From an uncultured Collinsella sp. (GTDB lineage: Bacteria > Actinomycetota > Coriobacteriia > Coriobacteriales > Coriobacteriaceae), in the NCBI GenBank assembly GCA_900549745.1, contig URPJ01000018.1:1-28830 (forward strand): 28,830 nt of DNA, written 5' to 3'. The position numbers were made by a program, and so were the translations under genes. Position 1 is the stretch's first letter, and each line of letters opens with the position of its first letter. The notes under the pieces are model-generated. The model was not told where the DNA came from, did not search any database, and saw only the letters and a program-made list of their open reading frames with translations. Of this stretch, positions 1 to 7,791 are shown piece by piece.

Positions 1-33
1 GGGTCGGCCCGTGGGAGGCCAGGGCGCCGCTGA
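1..33 (+). CDS. Possible C-terminal end of an upstream gene (partial)
   Basis: Frame 1 reads GSARGRPGRR and then a TGA stop, and a strong intrinsic terminator follows 38 bases later. A short Arg/Gly-rich tail before a terminator suits the end of a nucleic-acid-binding protein, but ten residues cannot identify a family. Another frame, or a noncoding 3' end, is also possible. Confidence 0.2.
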   Translation, partial: GSARGRPGRR

Positions 34-71
34 CCGGTGGACGGCACCGAGCCGTACGCTTGAACTTGGAA

Positions 72-101
72 GGGGGAGGCCTCGCGGCCTCCCCCTTTTT
101 T
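72..101 (+). terminator. Intrinsic terminator upstream of acpS
   Basis: A perfect 10-bp stem (GGGGGAGGCC at 72-81 with GGCCTCCCCC at 86-95) closes a TCGC loop and is followed by six T (96-101). It ends the transcript entering the window and separates it from the acpS operon. Confidence 0.92.
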
Positions 102-151
102 GCGTTTACGGGCTTTTGTCTCACATAGTAGCTGTGTTTTATAACCCTCGT

Positions 152-181
152 TTGTCGCATCTTCTGCGAACGGGCTACAAT
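152..181 (+). promoter_or_regulatory. Probable promoter of the acpS-tsaD operon
   Basis: TTGTCG (152-157) and TACAAT (176-181) are 18 bases apart, a good match to a housekeeping sigma promoter. The site is just after the terminator and 30 bases before the acpS start. No other convincing promoter or terminator was seen until after tsaD, so it may serve the whole run. Confidence 0.6.
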
Positions 182-210
182 AACTTAGTCTGTGCGATAT
201 GGAGGTGAAC

Positions 211-750
211 ATGGCTGAAGCTGGTATCGGCGTTGATATCGTCGAGATTTCCCGCATGAAATCAATTCTTGAAAAGACGCCGTCGTTTGCTCGGCGTGTG
301 TTTACCGAAGAAGAGCGTGCGTATTGCGATGCATCATCGCGTCCCGCTGCTCACTATGCGAGCCGCTTTGCTTCGCGCGAGGCGGTACTTAAAGCTCTCG
401 GCACGGGTTTTAGTCAAGGCGTGGGTCGCAAGGATGTTTCGGTTACGCGTGATAAACTCGGCAAACCGAAGGCGCTGCTTTCGGGCCGTGCTCTCGAGAT
501 CGCTCAAGAACTGGGTGTTGTTGAAGTCGCTCTTTCCATTACGCTTACAGGAGATTTGGCCGTTGCGAATGCCATCGCGATTACCGAAGATGCTCGGCCT
601 AAGCCAAAAGAGGAAAAGGTGAGCACCAAGAAACGCGTAGCGCAGACATTTAAAGAGGCTCGCTCTGTTTTAGATGAGCTTGAGCAGCTGCAGAATTCAG
701 CATTGACGGAGCACCTGGGCGATGCTTCGCAAGATACGCTAGGAGCATAG
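211..750 (+). CDS. acpS: Holo-[acyl-carrier-protein] synthase with C-terminal extension
   Basis: Transfers 4'-phosphopantetheine from CoA to acyl carrier protein, activating it for fatty-acid synthesis in the cytosol. The ATG at 211 was chosen because GGAGGTGA (201-208) lies just upstream; an in-frame ATG at 199 would overlap that site. The family signature is clear: GIGVDIVEI near the N terminus (metal-binding Asp9) and FASREAVLKALGTG (Glu57). The AcpS fold ends near residue 125, but the protein runs to 179, adding a charged, probably helical tail rich in Lys/Glu that is not part of the usual 115-130-residue enzyme. The segment SITLTGDLAVA has Leu where many AcpS proteins have His (SITHT in Bacillus). 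It abuts nnr with no gap, so translation is probably coupled. Confidence 0.9.
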   Translation: MAEAGIGVDIVEISRMKSILEKTPSFARRVFTEEERAYCDASSRPAAHYASRFASREAVLKALGTGFSQGVGRKDVSVTRDKLGKPKALLSGRALEIAQELGVVEVALSITLTGDLAVANAIAITEDARPKPKEEKVSTKKRVAQTFKEARSVLDELEQLQNSALTEHLGDASQDTLGA

Positions 751-2367
751 ATGAAACCGGTTTTGAGTACCGAAGAAGTCGTTCGTCTCGAGGATATCAT
801 CGAACGCGAAGGGACTTCGAAGGCCGAGCTTATGGAGCTAGCGGGTGAGTTTGCCGCCAACGAGGTCTTGAAGCTCAATCCCGATCGGGTTCTTGTTCTG
901 GTCGGTTTTGGTAATAATGGCGGCGACGGTTGGGTTGCCGCCGATATCCTGAGCCATAAGGGTGTGGACGTGGATATCGTTTCTCCGGTTGAGCCGGATG
1001 AGATTCCTGCTGCTCTGGCACGTCATGTTGCTCGTCGTACTGCCGGCCGCGATGTGCACGTTTGCGTCGGCCCCTCGCGTGACGAACTCGAGGTTTTGAT
1101 CGATAAGGCCGATGTTGTTGTCGATGCCATTTTTGGTACCGGTTTCCACGGAAATCTGCGTGCGCCGTTCTCCATCTGGATTCCTACGGTCAATGAATGC
1201 GCCGATTGTGTCGTATCCATTGATGTTCCCTCGGGCCTGAATGCCGAGACGGGCGTTGTTGATGACGACTGCATTCGTGCCGAGCATACGGTGACGATGA
1301 TTGCGCCCAAGATTGGTCTGTATAGCGCTGATGGTCCTGAGTATGCTGGCGATTTGATCTGCGGCAATCTTTACGACCGTCTTGACGAGGTCATCGATGA
1401 TGTCGACCACGCCGCCGAGATTGTCGAGCCCGGTGACTTAGTTGATTACTTTGCCCCACTACCTACGAATATCGATAAGTATTCCCGTGGCTCTGTGCTT
1501 ATTGTCGCCGGATCTGCGCAATATCCTGGTGCTGCCATTATGGCGGCCAAGTCTGCAGCTCGCGCGGGTGCTGGTTACGTGGCAGTCGCGGCTCCTGACG
1601 CCTGCGCCAATCTTATTCGCATGGCACTTCCTTCGATTCCCGTCTTTGCTATTCCGTCTGATTCCCGCGGCTCCTTTGGCGCCGCTGCGCGCATGACTGT
1701 GTGCGAGATTGCAAAGAAGTACAGCTGTGTACTGTGCGGTCCCGGTATGACGACATCTGCCGGCGCTATGCAGGTGGTTTCGGGCTTGCTCGAGCTTGAT
1801 GTGCCGCTTATCTTGGACGCCGATGCACTCAACTGCCTTGCTAAGATTGCCATTGACGGTATTGATAGTAATCCCGAGATGTATCGTCGCGAGCAGCCGT
1901 TGGTTATGACGCCGCACTATCGTGAGCTTTCGCGTCTGGTTGCCGGTGACGAGGTGAACGACCTTGGTACCGCGATTGCGGCCGCGCAGAAGGTTGTCTG
2001 GGCTGCAGGCTCCGACAATCTGGTGGTCATTGCCAAGGGGCCGACGACGGCTATCTGTGGCGTTGAGCGTGTGCTGCTGCCGCTCTCGGGTCCGGCTTCT
2101 CTGGCAACTGCCGGTTCGGGTGATGTTCTCGCGGGTATTTTGGCCGGCACGCTTGCCACCATGCGCGACGAGATGGATCGTTGGGAGTTGCTGTATTCGT
2201 ACGCCGTCGCACTTCACAGCTACGCCGGTTTTGCCGCGGCGACGGAGTATGGTGAGAAGAGCGTCATCGCGACCGATCTTATCGACTTGATCGGTCCTGC
2301 CATGGAGCTGGCGGCAAAGGATGCGCTCGAAGATCTGGGAATCATGGACGAAGGGTCGGATGACTAA
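751..2367 (+). CDS. nnr: Bifunctional NAD(P)HX epimerase / ADP-dependent NAD(P)HX dehydratase
   Basis: Repairs hydrated NADH and NADPH: the N-terminal YjeF_N domain epimerises R- and S-NAD(P)HX, and the C-terminal ribokinase-like domain dehydrates S-NAD(P)HX using ADP. The N-terminal domain (about 1-215) carries GNNGGDG at residues 54-60. The C-terminal domain (about 240-530) carries the late motif TAGSGDVLAGILAG near residue 455. At 538 residues it is a normal-length NnrE-NnrD fusion; the last 20 residues form an acidic tail. Its ATG follows the acpS stop directly and alr begins 3 bases after its stop, so it sits inside a translationally coupled operon. Confidence 0.93.
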   Translation: MKPVLSTEEVVRLEDIIEREGTSKAELMELAGEFAANEVLKLNPDRVLVLVGFGNNGGDGWVAADILSHKGVDVDIVSPVEPDEIPAALARHVARRTAGRDVHVCVGPSRDELEVLIDKADVVVDAIFGTGFHGNLRAPFSIWIPTVNECADCVVSIDVPSGLNAETGVVDDDCIRAEHTVTMIAPKIGLYSADGPEYAGDLICGNLYDRLDEVIDDVDHAAEIVEPGDLVDYFAPLPTNIDKYSRGSVLIVAGSAQYPGAAIMAAKSAARAGAGYVAVAAPDACANLIRMALPSIPVFAIPSDSRGSFGAAARMTVCEIAKKYSCVLCGPGMTTSAGAMQVVSGLLELDVPLILDADALNCLAKIAIDGIDSNPEMYRREQPLVMTPHYRELSRLVAGDEVNDLGTAIAAAQKVVWAAGSDNLVVIAKGPTTAICGVERVLLPLSGPASLATAGSGDVLAGILAGTLATMRDEMDRWELLYSYAVALHSYAGFAAATEYGEKSVIATDLIDLIGPAMELAAKDALEDLGIMDEGSDD

Positions 2368-2369
2368 TC

Positions 2370-3515
2370 ATGAATAAAGCCGATTTGACGCGCTGGTCCT
2401 GGGTCGAGATCGACCGCGGGGCGCTCCGTCGCAACACGAGGGCCTATAAGAACTTGCTGAATCCACGTCAGCGCCTGTGCTGCGTGGTCAAGGCCGATGC
2501 TTATGGTCATGGAGCTGTTGAGTGCGCCAAGATCATGTATTCGGCCGGTGCCGACATGTTTGCCGTGGCGACGGTTAACGAGGGCGTTGAGCTCCGACAG
2601 GGCGGGATTACGAAACCCATCCTCATCCTAAGCGAGCCGCCTATCGAGGCCATTCCGACGTTGCTCGAGTTTGATATCATGCCCTCGGTCTATACGTCTG
2701 ACTTTGCTCTTGCGTATGGCGAATGTGCCGTCGCAGCGGGCAAAGTGGGCAAGTATCATCTCGCCATCGAGACGGGCATGAATCGTATCGGCGTTCACTA
2801 CACGCAGGTTGTCGACTTTGTCCGCGGTATAAATTTTCATCGCGGTATTCAGTGCGACGGCGTATTTACGCACTTCGCCACGGCCGATGAACCTTCGGGC
2901 TGGGACTACAAGCTGCAGTGCCAGCGCTTTACCGAGGCCGTTCAGGCCATTAAGGATGCGGGTTTTGAGTGCGGTATCGTGCACTGCGCCAACACGCCGT
3001 CCTCGATGCTCGACCCCTCGATGCATTTTGATATGATCCGCGCCGGCGTTGGCTTGTATGGCATGCAGCCGTGCGAGCTGAGTGGCCGCGTGATGCAGCT
3101 TGATCCCGTTATGAGCGTCCATGCGCGTGTGACGCGCGTGGCGCACCCTGCGATGGGTGAGGGCGTGGGCTACGGTTTTACCTACCGCGTACCGCGTACG
3201 CGCGTTCAGATCTGCACGCTGCCGATCGGTTATGCCGATGGCCTATCGCGTACGCTTTCCAATCGTATGGATGTGCTGTATCGCGGCGAGCGCGTGCATC
3301 AGGTTGGCAATATCTGCATGGACCAGTTTATGGTCGCCATTCAGTCCAACCCGGCACACGAGATTCCCGAGGCCGAGTATGGTGACGAGATGATCATTGT
3401 CGGCCGCGATGGCGATGCCGAGATCACTATGGACGAGATGGCCCGACTGCGCGGAACGATTAACTACGAGGTCGCCTGCGGCTTTGGCATGCGTCTCGAC
3501 AAGGTCTACGTGTAG
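2370..3515 (+). CDS. alr: Alanine racemase
   Basis: A PLP enzyme that interconverts L- and D-alanine and so supplies D-Ala for peptidoglycan. The N-terminal TIM barrel contains VVKADAYGHG, with the PLP-binding lysine at residue 41, followed by GMNRIGVHY. The C-terminal beta domain contains GYGFTYRVP, with the expected catalytic tyrosine region, and NICMDQFMV. Its 381 residues are typical for a complete enzyme. The start lies 2 bases after the nnr stop with only a weak Shine-Dalgarno site, which suggests coupling. The neighbour order acpS-nnr-alr is common in Actinobacteria and Firmicutes. Confidence 0.95.
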   Translation: MNKADLTRWSWVEIDRGALRRNTRAYKNLLNPRQRLCCVVKADAYGHGAVECAKIMYSAGADMFAVATVNEGVELRQGGITKPILILSEPPIEAIPTLLEFDIMPSVYTSDFALAYGECAVAAGKVGKYHLAIETGMNRIGVHYTQVVDFVRGINFHRGIQCDGVFTHFATADEPSGWDYKLQCQRFTEAVQAIKDAGFECGIVHCANTPSSMLDPSMHFDMIRAGVGLYGMQPCELSGRVMQLDPVMSVHARVTRVAHPAMGEGVGYGFTYRVPRTRVQICTLPIGYADGLSRTLSNRMDVLYRGERVHQVGNICMDQFMVAIQSNPAHEIPEAEYGDEMIIVGRDGDAEITMDEMARLRGTINYEVACGFGMRLDKVYV

Positions 3516-3523
3516 GAGCCGCT

Positions 3524-4144
3524 ATGGGCGTCATGCACATCCCCGGTCATAGCCATCAGGCGCCACGTGAGGTCGCACTCGAGGAAATTGAGGCCGTTCT
3601 GGGCGATTGTCACCTCTGCCAGCTCTACCAGTCGCGTCACAATATCGTGTTTGGCGTGGGAAACCCCCGCGCTCGCGTCATGTTTATCGGTGAGGCGCCG
3701 GGTCGCAACGAGGATTTGCAGGGCGAGCCCTTTGTGGGGGCGGCAGGCGAGGACCTCAACGGCATTTTGTCGCTGGCGGGGCTCAAACGCGAAGACGTCT
3801 ACATTGCCAACGTGCTTAAGTGCCGCCCGCCGGGAAACCGCAATCCGCGTCCCGAGGAAGTGCTGGCTTGCTCGCCGTTTTTGCGTGAGCAGATTCGAAG
3901 CATCTGGCCCGATATTATCGTGACGCTCGGCAACCCCGCGACGCACTTTGTGCTTAAGACCGAGATTGGCATTACTAAGCTGCGCGGCAGGTTCCACCAG
4001 ATGGGGCATTTTGTAGTAATGCCCACGTTCCATCCGGCAGCAGCGCTGCGCAATCCGGCGTGGCAGGAGCTGTTGGAGGAAGACTTTAAGATGCTGGGCG
4101 ACTATCTGGAGCGACATCCCGCACCAGAGGACGCCTCGGAATAA
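3524..4144 (+). CDS. Type-4 (iron-sulfur) uracil-DNA glycosylase
   Basis: Excises uracil from DNA in base-excision repair. Family hallmarks are GEAPGRNEDLQGEPFVG (residues 57-72), NVLKCRPPGNRNP and PTFHPAAALRN near the C terminus. The four cysteines expected for the 4Fe-4S cluster are Cys29 and Cys32 (CHLC), Cys100 and Cys116. The length of 206 residues is normal for family 4. AGGAG overlaps the alr stop and is well placed for the ATG at 3524; an in-frame ATG at 3533 is less likely. It lies between alr and tsaE in the same operon, with no obvious pathway link to either. Confidence 0.93.
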   Translation: MGVMHIPGHSHQAPREVALEEIEAVLGDCHLCQLYQSRHNIVFGVGNPRARVMFIGEAPGRNEDLQGEPFVGAAGEDLNGILSLAGLKREDVYIANVLKCRPPGNRNPRPEEVLACSPFLREQIRSIWPDIIVTLGNPATHFVLKTEIGITKLRGRFHQMGHFVVMPTFHPAAALRNPAWQELLEEDFKMLGDYLERHPAPEDASE

Positions 4145-4156
4145 TAAGGAGCATAT

Positions 4157-4663
4157 ATGTCCCTGGAGCGCCTGGGGGTAGGTACTTACAAAACGACTTG
4201 CGCTGCCGATACGGAGTACTTTGGCGAGCTAATTGCACCGTGCCTTGAGGACGGCGATGTGCTCATCCTGACCGGTGGCCTGGGAGTGGGCAAAACTCAC
4301 TTTACCAAGGGCGTCTCGCGCGGGCTGGGCGATGGGCATATGGTTACGAGCCCTACGTTTGCGCTCATGGCCGTTCACGATCAAGGTCGTATTCCGCTGT
4401 TTCACTTTGATCTATACCGCCTGGAGCATGCCTACGAGCTCGAGGATACGGGCATTTTCGATGTGCTGGGCTATGAGGGTGCTTGCCTGCTGGAATGGGG
4501 CGAACAATTCCAGGACGAGCTGACGGATGAGTATCTTTCGGTGACGCTCAAGCGTGATGAGGGCGACAGCGATGTGCGAACGATAACGCTTGAGGCGCAC
4601 GGTGACCGCGCAATGGAGCTTTCCCATTTGATTGATAGGGCTGTACAAGATGAGCTTGCATAA
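4157..4663 (+). CDS. tsaE: tRNA threonylcarbamoyladenosine biosynthesis ATPase TsaE
   Basis: The P-loop ATPase that cycles with TsaB/TsaD during t6A37 formation on ANN-decoding tRNAs. The Walker A motif GGLGVGKTH is at residues 40-48, followed by SPTFALM, FHFDLYRLEHAYELEDTG and the C-terminal LLEWGEQF, all characteristic. Its 168 residues are family length. AAGGAG (4146-4151) precedes the ATG by a normal distance. The 3' end overlaps the next start by 14 bases, so TsaE and the TsaB/D fusion are probably made together. Confidence 0.95.
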   Translation: MSLERLGVGTYKTTCAADTEYFGELIAPCLEDGDVLILTGGLGVGKTHFTKGVSRGLGDGHMVTSPTFALMAVHDQGRIPLFHFDLYRLEHAYELEDTGIFDVLGYEGACLLEWGEQFQDELTDEYLSVTLKRDEGDSDVRTITLEAHGDRAMELSHLIDRAVQDELA

Positions 4664-7034
4664 CGACAACGCGCTGGTGGTGGCGCTCGATACCTCGACC
4701 GACATGCTTGCCTGCGCGGCAAGCTGGATTGATGGGCAGACGGGCGAGACGAAGCTCGTGAGTGGCGACCACATGTGTCGCCGTCACGCCAACGTTGAGC
4801 TCGTGAATACCGTTGATGGCGTGCTGGCTCAAGCCGGTCTGGATCGCAGCGATGTTGGTTGCTATGTGGTCGGCCGCGGCCCGGGGTCCTTTACGGGTGT
4901 GCGCATCGGCATCTCCACTGCCAAGGGCCTCGCGCGTGGTGCCAATGTTCCGCTGCTGGGCGTGTCGACGCTCGACGCCTGCGCTTGGACGGCGTGGAAG
5001 GCTGGCGTGCGCGGCAAGCTTGGTATCTTGGCCGATGCTATGCGCGGTGAGGTATATCCGGCGCTGTATATGCTGGTCGATGAGGGTCCCGAGCGTCTGT
5101 TTCAGCGCGAGCGCGTGGTCAAGGCCGCCGTGGCGCTTGATGAGTGGCGTCAGACCGCGGGCTGGGATCAGGTTCAGCTAACTGGTGACGGTCTCGTGCG
5201 TTATGGCAAGCTGCTGGGTGAGGACGAGACGGCACGCTGCGTGGAGCGAGGCCTGTGGTGGCCCTCGGGCGAGGGCTTGCTGCTCGCGCACGCTGCGGGT
5301 GACGGCGATCCGGCCCGCGTCTTGCCGATTTACACGCGCCTTTCGGATGCCGAGGAAAACGAGCGCAAGCGTCTTGGTCTTGCCGAGAGTGCGCAGAGCG
5401 AAATTACGGGTGTTGCCGATGAGCTCGCCGGTCGTCATCTGCAGTTCCGCCCCATGGGCGCGGCGGATGCCGAGGGCGCGAGCGCGCTGGAGGCTGCCTG
5501 CTTTGAAGGTGCCGGACACGAGGCGTGGACGCCGGGCATGTTCTTGTCCGAGCTGGGCGAGGACGTTGCTGCGCCGCGTAGTTGGTGGGTGGCACACGAC
5601 GACGGCAAGCTGCTGGGCCTTGCCGGCGGTATGGTTGTGGACGGTGATGTGCAGATTCTGGATGTCGCCGTCGACCCGGCACATCGCCGCGAGGGCATTG
5701 CCCGCAAGCTGCTGTCGCACGTGAGCTATGATACCCAGATGCTCGGCTGCACCACGGCTTCGCTCGAGGTCGAGGACGGTAACGAGGGAGCGATCGCGCT
5801 TTATAACGCTCTGGGCTTTACCGAGGCTGGCCGTCGCCGCGGTTACTACGGTGTTGGCAAAGATGCCATCGTCATGACGGCGCCGCTGCCCTTGGTGCTC
5901 CCGGTCGACAACGCTTCGCCCGAGCCGACGGCGGCTGAGCAGCGTGTATGGCCGCTGCCTGCGCCCGAGCGAACCGTTGAGGAGCGCGCTGAAATTGAGC
6001 GCCGTCGCCTAGTGCTCGCTATCGAGAGTTCCTGCGACGAGACGGCCGTGGCGATTATCGATGCGGATGGCAATATGCTGGCCAACCAGGTGTCGACACA
6101 GATTGATTTTCACGCCCGCTTTGGCGGCGTGGTGCCCGAGATCGCCTCGCGCAAACACGTTGAGGTGATTGTGAGTGTCGTGGATGCGGCGCTCGAGGAT
6201 GCCGCAGCATCGCTTGGTCTTGAGGGTGGAGCCATTGCCCCCAGCGAGCTTGCCGCCGTGGGCGTGACACAGGGTCCGGGCCTGGTGGGCGCTCTCGTGG
6301 TGGGCGTTGCCTTTGCCAAAGGCTTTGCCTACGCTGCCGGTAAGCCGCTCGTATGCGTCAACCATCTGGAGGGGCACCTGTTTGCCAACTTGCTGGCGCA
6401 GCCCGACCTCAAGCCGCCGTTCATCTTCACGCTTGTCTCGGGCGGGCACACCATGCTCGTGCACGTAAAGGCATGGGGCGACTACGAGGTGCTCGGTGAG
6501 ACGCTCGACGACGCCGTGGGCGAGGCCTTCGACAAGGTGGCCAAGGCGTTGGGCCTGGGCTATCCCGGTGGCCCCATCATTTCCAAGCTGGCCGAGACGG
6601 GCAATCCCCGCACGATCGATTTCCCCCGTGCGCTTAACAGCAGGGGAGACTATCGTTTCTCGCTTTCGGGTCTTAAAACGGCCGTGACGCTCTACATCGA
6701 GCAGGAGACCAAGGCCGGGCGCACGATTCACCTGCCCGATCTGGCGGCTTCGTTTGAGGCGGCTGTCTTTGACGTGCAGTACAAGAAGGCCAAAAACGCA
6801 TTGCACGCTACCGGATGTAAGGAATACTGCATCGGCGGCGGCGTCTCGGCCAACCCGCATCTGCGCGAGATGATGATCAAGAAGCTTGGGCGTCAGGGGA
6901 TTCGCGTAACGGTGCCGCCCTTGTCTGCCTGTACCGATAACGCAGCCATGATCGCGGAGGTCGCCCGCCGTAAATTCGACCGAGGTGAAATCTCGCCGTT
7001 CGACGTCGATGCCGATCCGAACATGACGCTGTAG
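4650..7034 (+). CDS. tsaD: TsaB-RimI-TsaD triple fusion
   Basis: One 794-residue polypeptide joins three proteins usually encoded separately. Residues 1-245 are TsaB (VALDTST; GRGPGSFTGVRIGISTAKG). About 262-415 are a RimI-type GNAT acetyltransferase (LDVAVDPAHRREGIARKLL for acetyl-CoA binding; NEGAIALYNALGF). About 451-794 are TsaD, the t6A transferase (IESSCDETAVAI; metal-binding His pair in NHLEGH; SGGHT; GEAFDKVAKALGLGYPGGP; GGGVSANPHLR). Every catalytic motif is intact and no frameshift is visible. TsaD transfers the threonylcarbamoyl group to A37, TsaB is its partner, and RimI acetylates the N terminus of ribosomal protein S18 in E. coli. A TTG at 4632 is a possible alternative start; ATG 4650 was preferred for its TsaB-like N terminus. 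Confidence 0.95.
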   Translation: MSLHNDNALVVALDTSTDMLACAASWIDGQTGETKLVSGDHMCRRHANVELVNTVDGVLAQAGLDRSDVGCYVVGRGPGSFTGVRIGISTAKGLARGANVPLLGVSTLDACAWTAWKAGVRGKLGILADAMRGEVYPALYMLVDEGPERLFQRERVVKAAVALDEWRQTAGWDQVQLTGDGLVRYGKLLGEDETARCVERGLWWPSGEGLLLAHAAGDGDPARVLPIYTRLSDAEENERKRLGLAESAQSEITGVADELAGRHLQFRPMGAADAEGASALEAACFEGAGHEAWTPGMFLSELGEDVAAPRSWWVAHDDGKLLGLAGGMVVDGDVQILDVAVDPAHRREGIARKLLSHVSYDTQMLGCTTASLEVEDGNEGAIALYNALGFTEAGRRRGYYGVGKDAIVMTAPLPLVLPVDNASPEPTAAEQRVWPLPAPERTVEERAEIERRRLVLAIESSCDETAVAIIDADGNMLANQVSTQIDFHARFGGVVPEIASRKHVEVIVSVVDAALEDAAASLGLEGGAIAPSELAAVGVTQGPGLVGALVVGVAFAKGFAYAAGKPLVCVNHLEGHLFANLLAQPDLKPPFIFTLVSGGHTMLVHVKAWGDYEVLGETLDDAVGEAFDKVAKALGLGYPGGPIISKLAETGNPRTIDFPRALNSRGDYRFSLSGLKTAVTLYIEQETKAGRTIHLPDLAASFEAAVFDVQYKKAKNALHATGCKEYCIGGGVSANPHLREMMIKKLGRQGIRVTVPPLSACTDNAAMIAEVARRKFDRGEISPFDVDADPNMTL

Positions 7035-7046
7035 CTGGTACGGCGC

Positions 7047-7181
7047 GGTCCCCGGACGGAGGGGCCGGATATAAGGTTTCCTGCTCTACAGTCCTGCGCA
7101 AGACGAAGGCCACATTAAGTGGCCTTCTTTGCGTGCGGAACTCGCGATAAACCTTATATCCGGCCCCTCCGTCCGGGGACC
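7047..7181 (+). repeat. Large palindromic element, copy 1
   Basis: Two perfect 33-base arms (7047-7079 and 7149-7181) enclose a 69-base centre. The centre holds a second perfect hairpin, GAAGGCCAC (7105-7113) with GTGGCCTTC (7119-7127) around an ATTAA loop, and the flanks between arms and hairpin pair partly. It begins 12 bases after the tsaD stop. The inner flanks AAGGTTTCCTGCTCTACAG and GTGCGGAACTCGCGATAAAC recur in copy 2, whereas the arms differ. No gene is supported here. Confidence 0.9.
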
Positions 7182-7322
7182 TTTCTGTATCGATATAGCT
7201 TCTGAGCTGGTTTGGCGTCGACAACGTCCAGCAAGGTTAACAAGCCAGCGTCGAATTTCCAGCGTTCTTTAGCTGAAAGAAAAAGTTGGTGTGCGGAGCT
7301 TTGCTCCGCATTTGGGATGGGA
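7182..7322. other. Spacer between the two palindromes
   Basis: No gene is supported. It holds an imperfect stem GCTGGTTTG...CAAGCCAGC (about 7206-7248) and a hairpin TGCGGAGC-TTT-GCTCCGCA (about 7292-7310). Read on the minus strand, that hairpin is followed by CACCAACTTTTTC, so it could act as a weak minus-strand terminator. The segment may belong to a composite element together with both palindromes. Confidence 0.4.
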
Positions 7323-7458
7323 GTCCCTCGGGAGCGGGCGGGCGTATACAAGGTTTATCGCGAGTTCCGCACGAGCCGGAGAGCACTTAATGTGCTCTCC
7401 GTGCGAGCAGGACTGTAGAGCAGGAAACCTTGTATACGCCCGCCCGCTCCCGAGGGAC
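7323..7458 (-). repeat. Large palindromic element, copy 2 (inverted)
   Basis: Perfect 34-base arms (7323-7356 and 7425-7458) enclose a central hairpin GGAGAGCAC (7378-7386) with GTGCTCTCC (7392-7400). Read on the minus strand, the loop is again ATTAA and the inner flanks match copy 1 almost base for base. The outer arms and central stem have different sequences from copy 1 yet remain fully complementary. Confidence 0.9.
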
Positions 7459-7555
7459 ATCTCTCATGCAAAAACTGTCGCTGGGTAAAGTCCGAGGTCA
7501 GTGGCGTTTTATACCGAGAAATCCAAAAAAGTTGAAAATTCATTACAAATTTGCG

Positions 7556-7584
7556 TTGACTTTAGGTAACTAAAGTTTCATACT
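7556..7584 (+). promoter_or_regulatory. Promoter of the cstA leader, with palindromic spacer
   Basis: TTGACT (7556-7561) and CATACT (7579-7584) are 17 bases apart. The spacer holds a perfect inverted repeat, ACTTTAG (7559-7565) GTAA CTAAAGT (7570-7576), which overlaps the -35 element and could be a repressor operator. The transcript would have a leader of about 235 bases before cstA. Confidence 0.7.
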
Positions 7585-7655
7585 CCTTTTCAACCACTGG
7601 GGGATGTGAACACGCACGGATCGTTCGCATCATGATTGAAGAGGATTTCTTAGAC

Positions 7656-7700
7656 ATGTTCACGCATCAGCTAAACATTATCAGCGTAGTAATTATCTGA
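7656..7700 (+). CDS. Putative Ile/Val-rich leader peptide of cstA
   Basis: A 14-codon frame encodes MFTHQLNIISVVII and ends in TGA; an in-frame ATG at 7632 would give 22 residues. Six of the last seven codons before the stop are Ile or Val (ATT ATC AGC GTA GTA ATT ATC), including the back-to-back, rarely used GTA GTA. GAGG (7641-7644) is 11 bases upstream of ATG 7656, a weak but possible ribosome site. It is followed by RNA hairpins and an intrinsic terminator before cstA, the layout of branched-chain amino-acid attenuators such as ilv leaders. Translation is inferred only. Confidence 0.5.
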   Translation: MFTHQLNIISVVII

Positions 7701-7740
7701 TGCGGGTTAGCACATACAGCTAGCCCGTACGATAACGGGC
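7664..7740 (+). promoter_or_regulatory. Alternative stem-loops of the cstA leader
   Basis: Stems visible in order: GCATCAG (7664-7670) with CTGATGC (7697-7703), GGGTTAGC (7704-7711) with GCTAGCCC (7719-7726), and GCCCGT (7723-7728) with ACGGGC (7735-7740). The last two share 7723-7726 and so exclude each other. CATCAG could also pair with CTGATG at 7743-7748. Such competing stems are what an attenuator needs; the actual switch was not computed. Confidence 0.45.
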
Positions 7741-7751
7741 GGCTGATGAAG

Positions 7752-7791
7752 ATGAGGGCCGTCGAGCGCAACCGACGGCCCTCATTTTTTT
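7752..7791 (+). terminator. Attenuator-type terminator in the cstA leader
   Basis: A 13-bp perfect stem, ATGAGGGCCGTCG (7752-7764) with CGACGGCCCTCAT (7773-7785), is followed by seven T (7785-7791). It lies after the promoter and 35 bases before the cstA start, so cstA can be reached only by reading through it. That implies conditional antitermination. Confidence 0.85.

Noticed and set aside
7149..7190. Copy 1 right arm as a simple intrinsic terminator of the tsaD operon
   Set aside because: The stem is far longer than needed and is followed by only CTTTCTG; some termination is possible, but the conserved inner core is not explained by it.
7154..7488. Several 60-70-codon frames through the palindromes
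   Set aside because: They recur on both strands because the DNA is palindromic and carry no independent start signals; the repeated peptide similarity reflects the DNA repeat.
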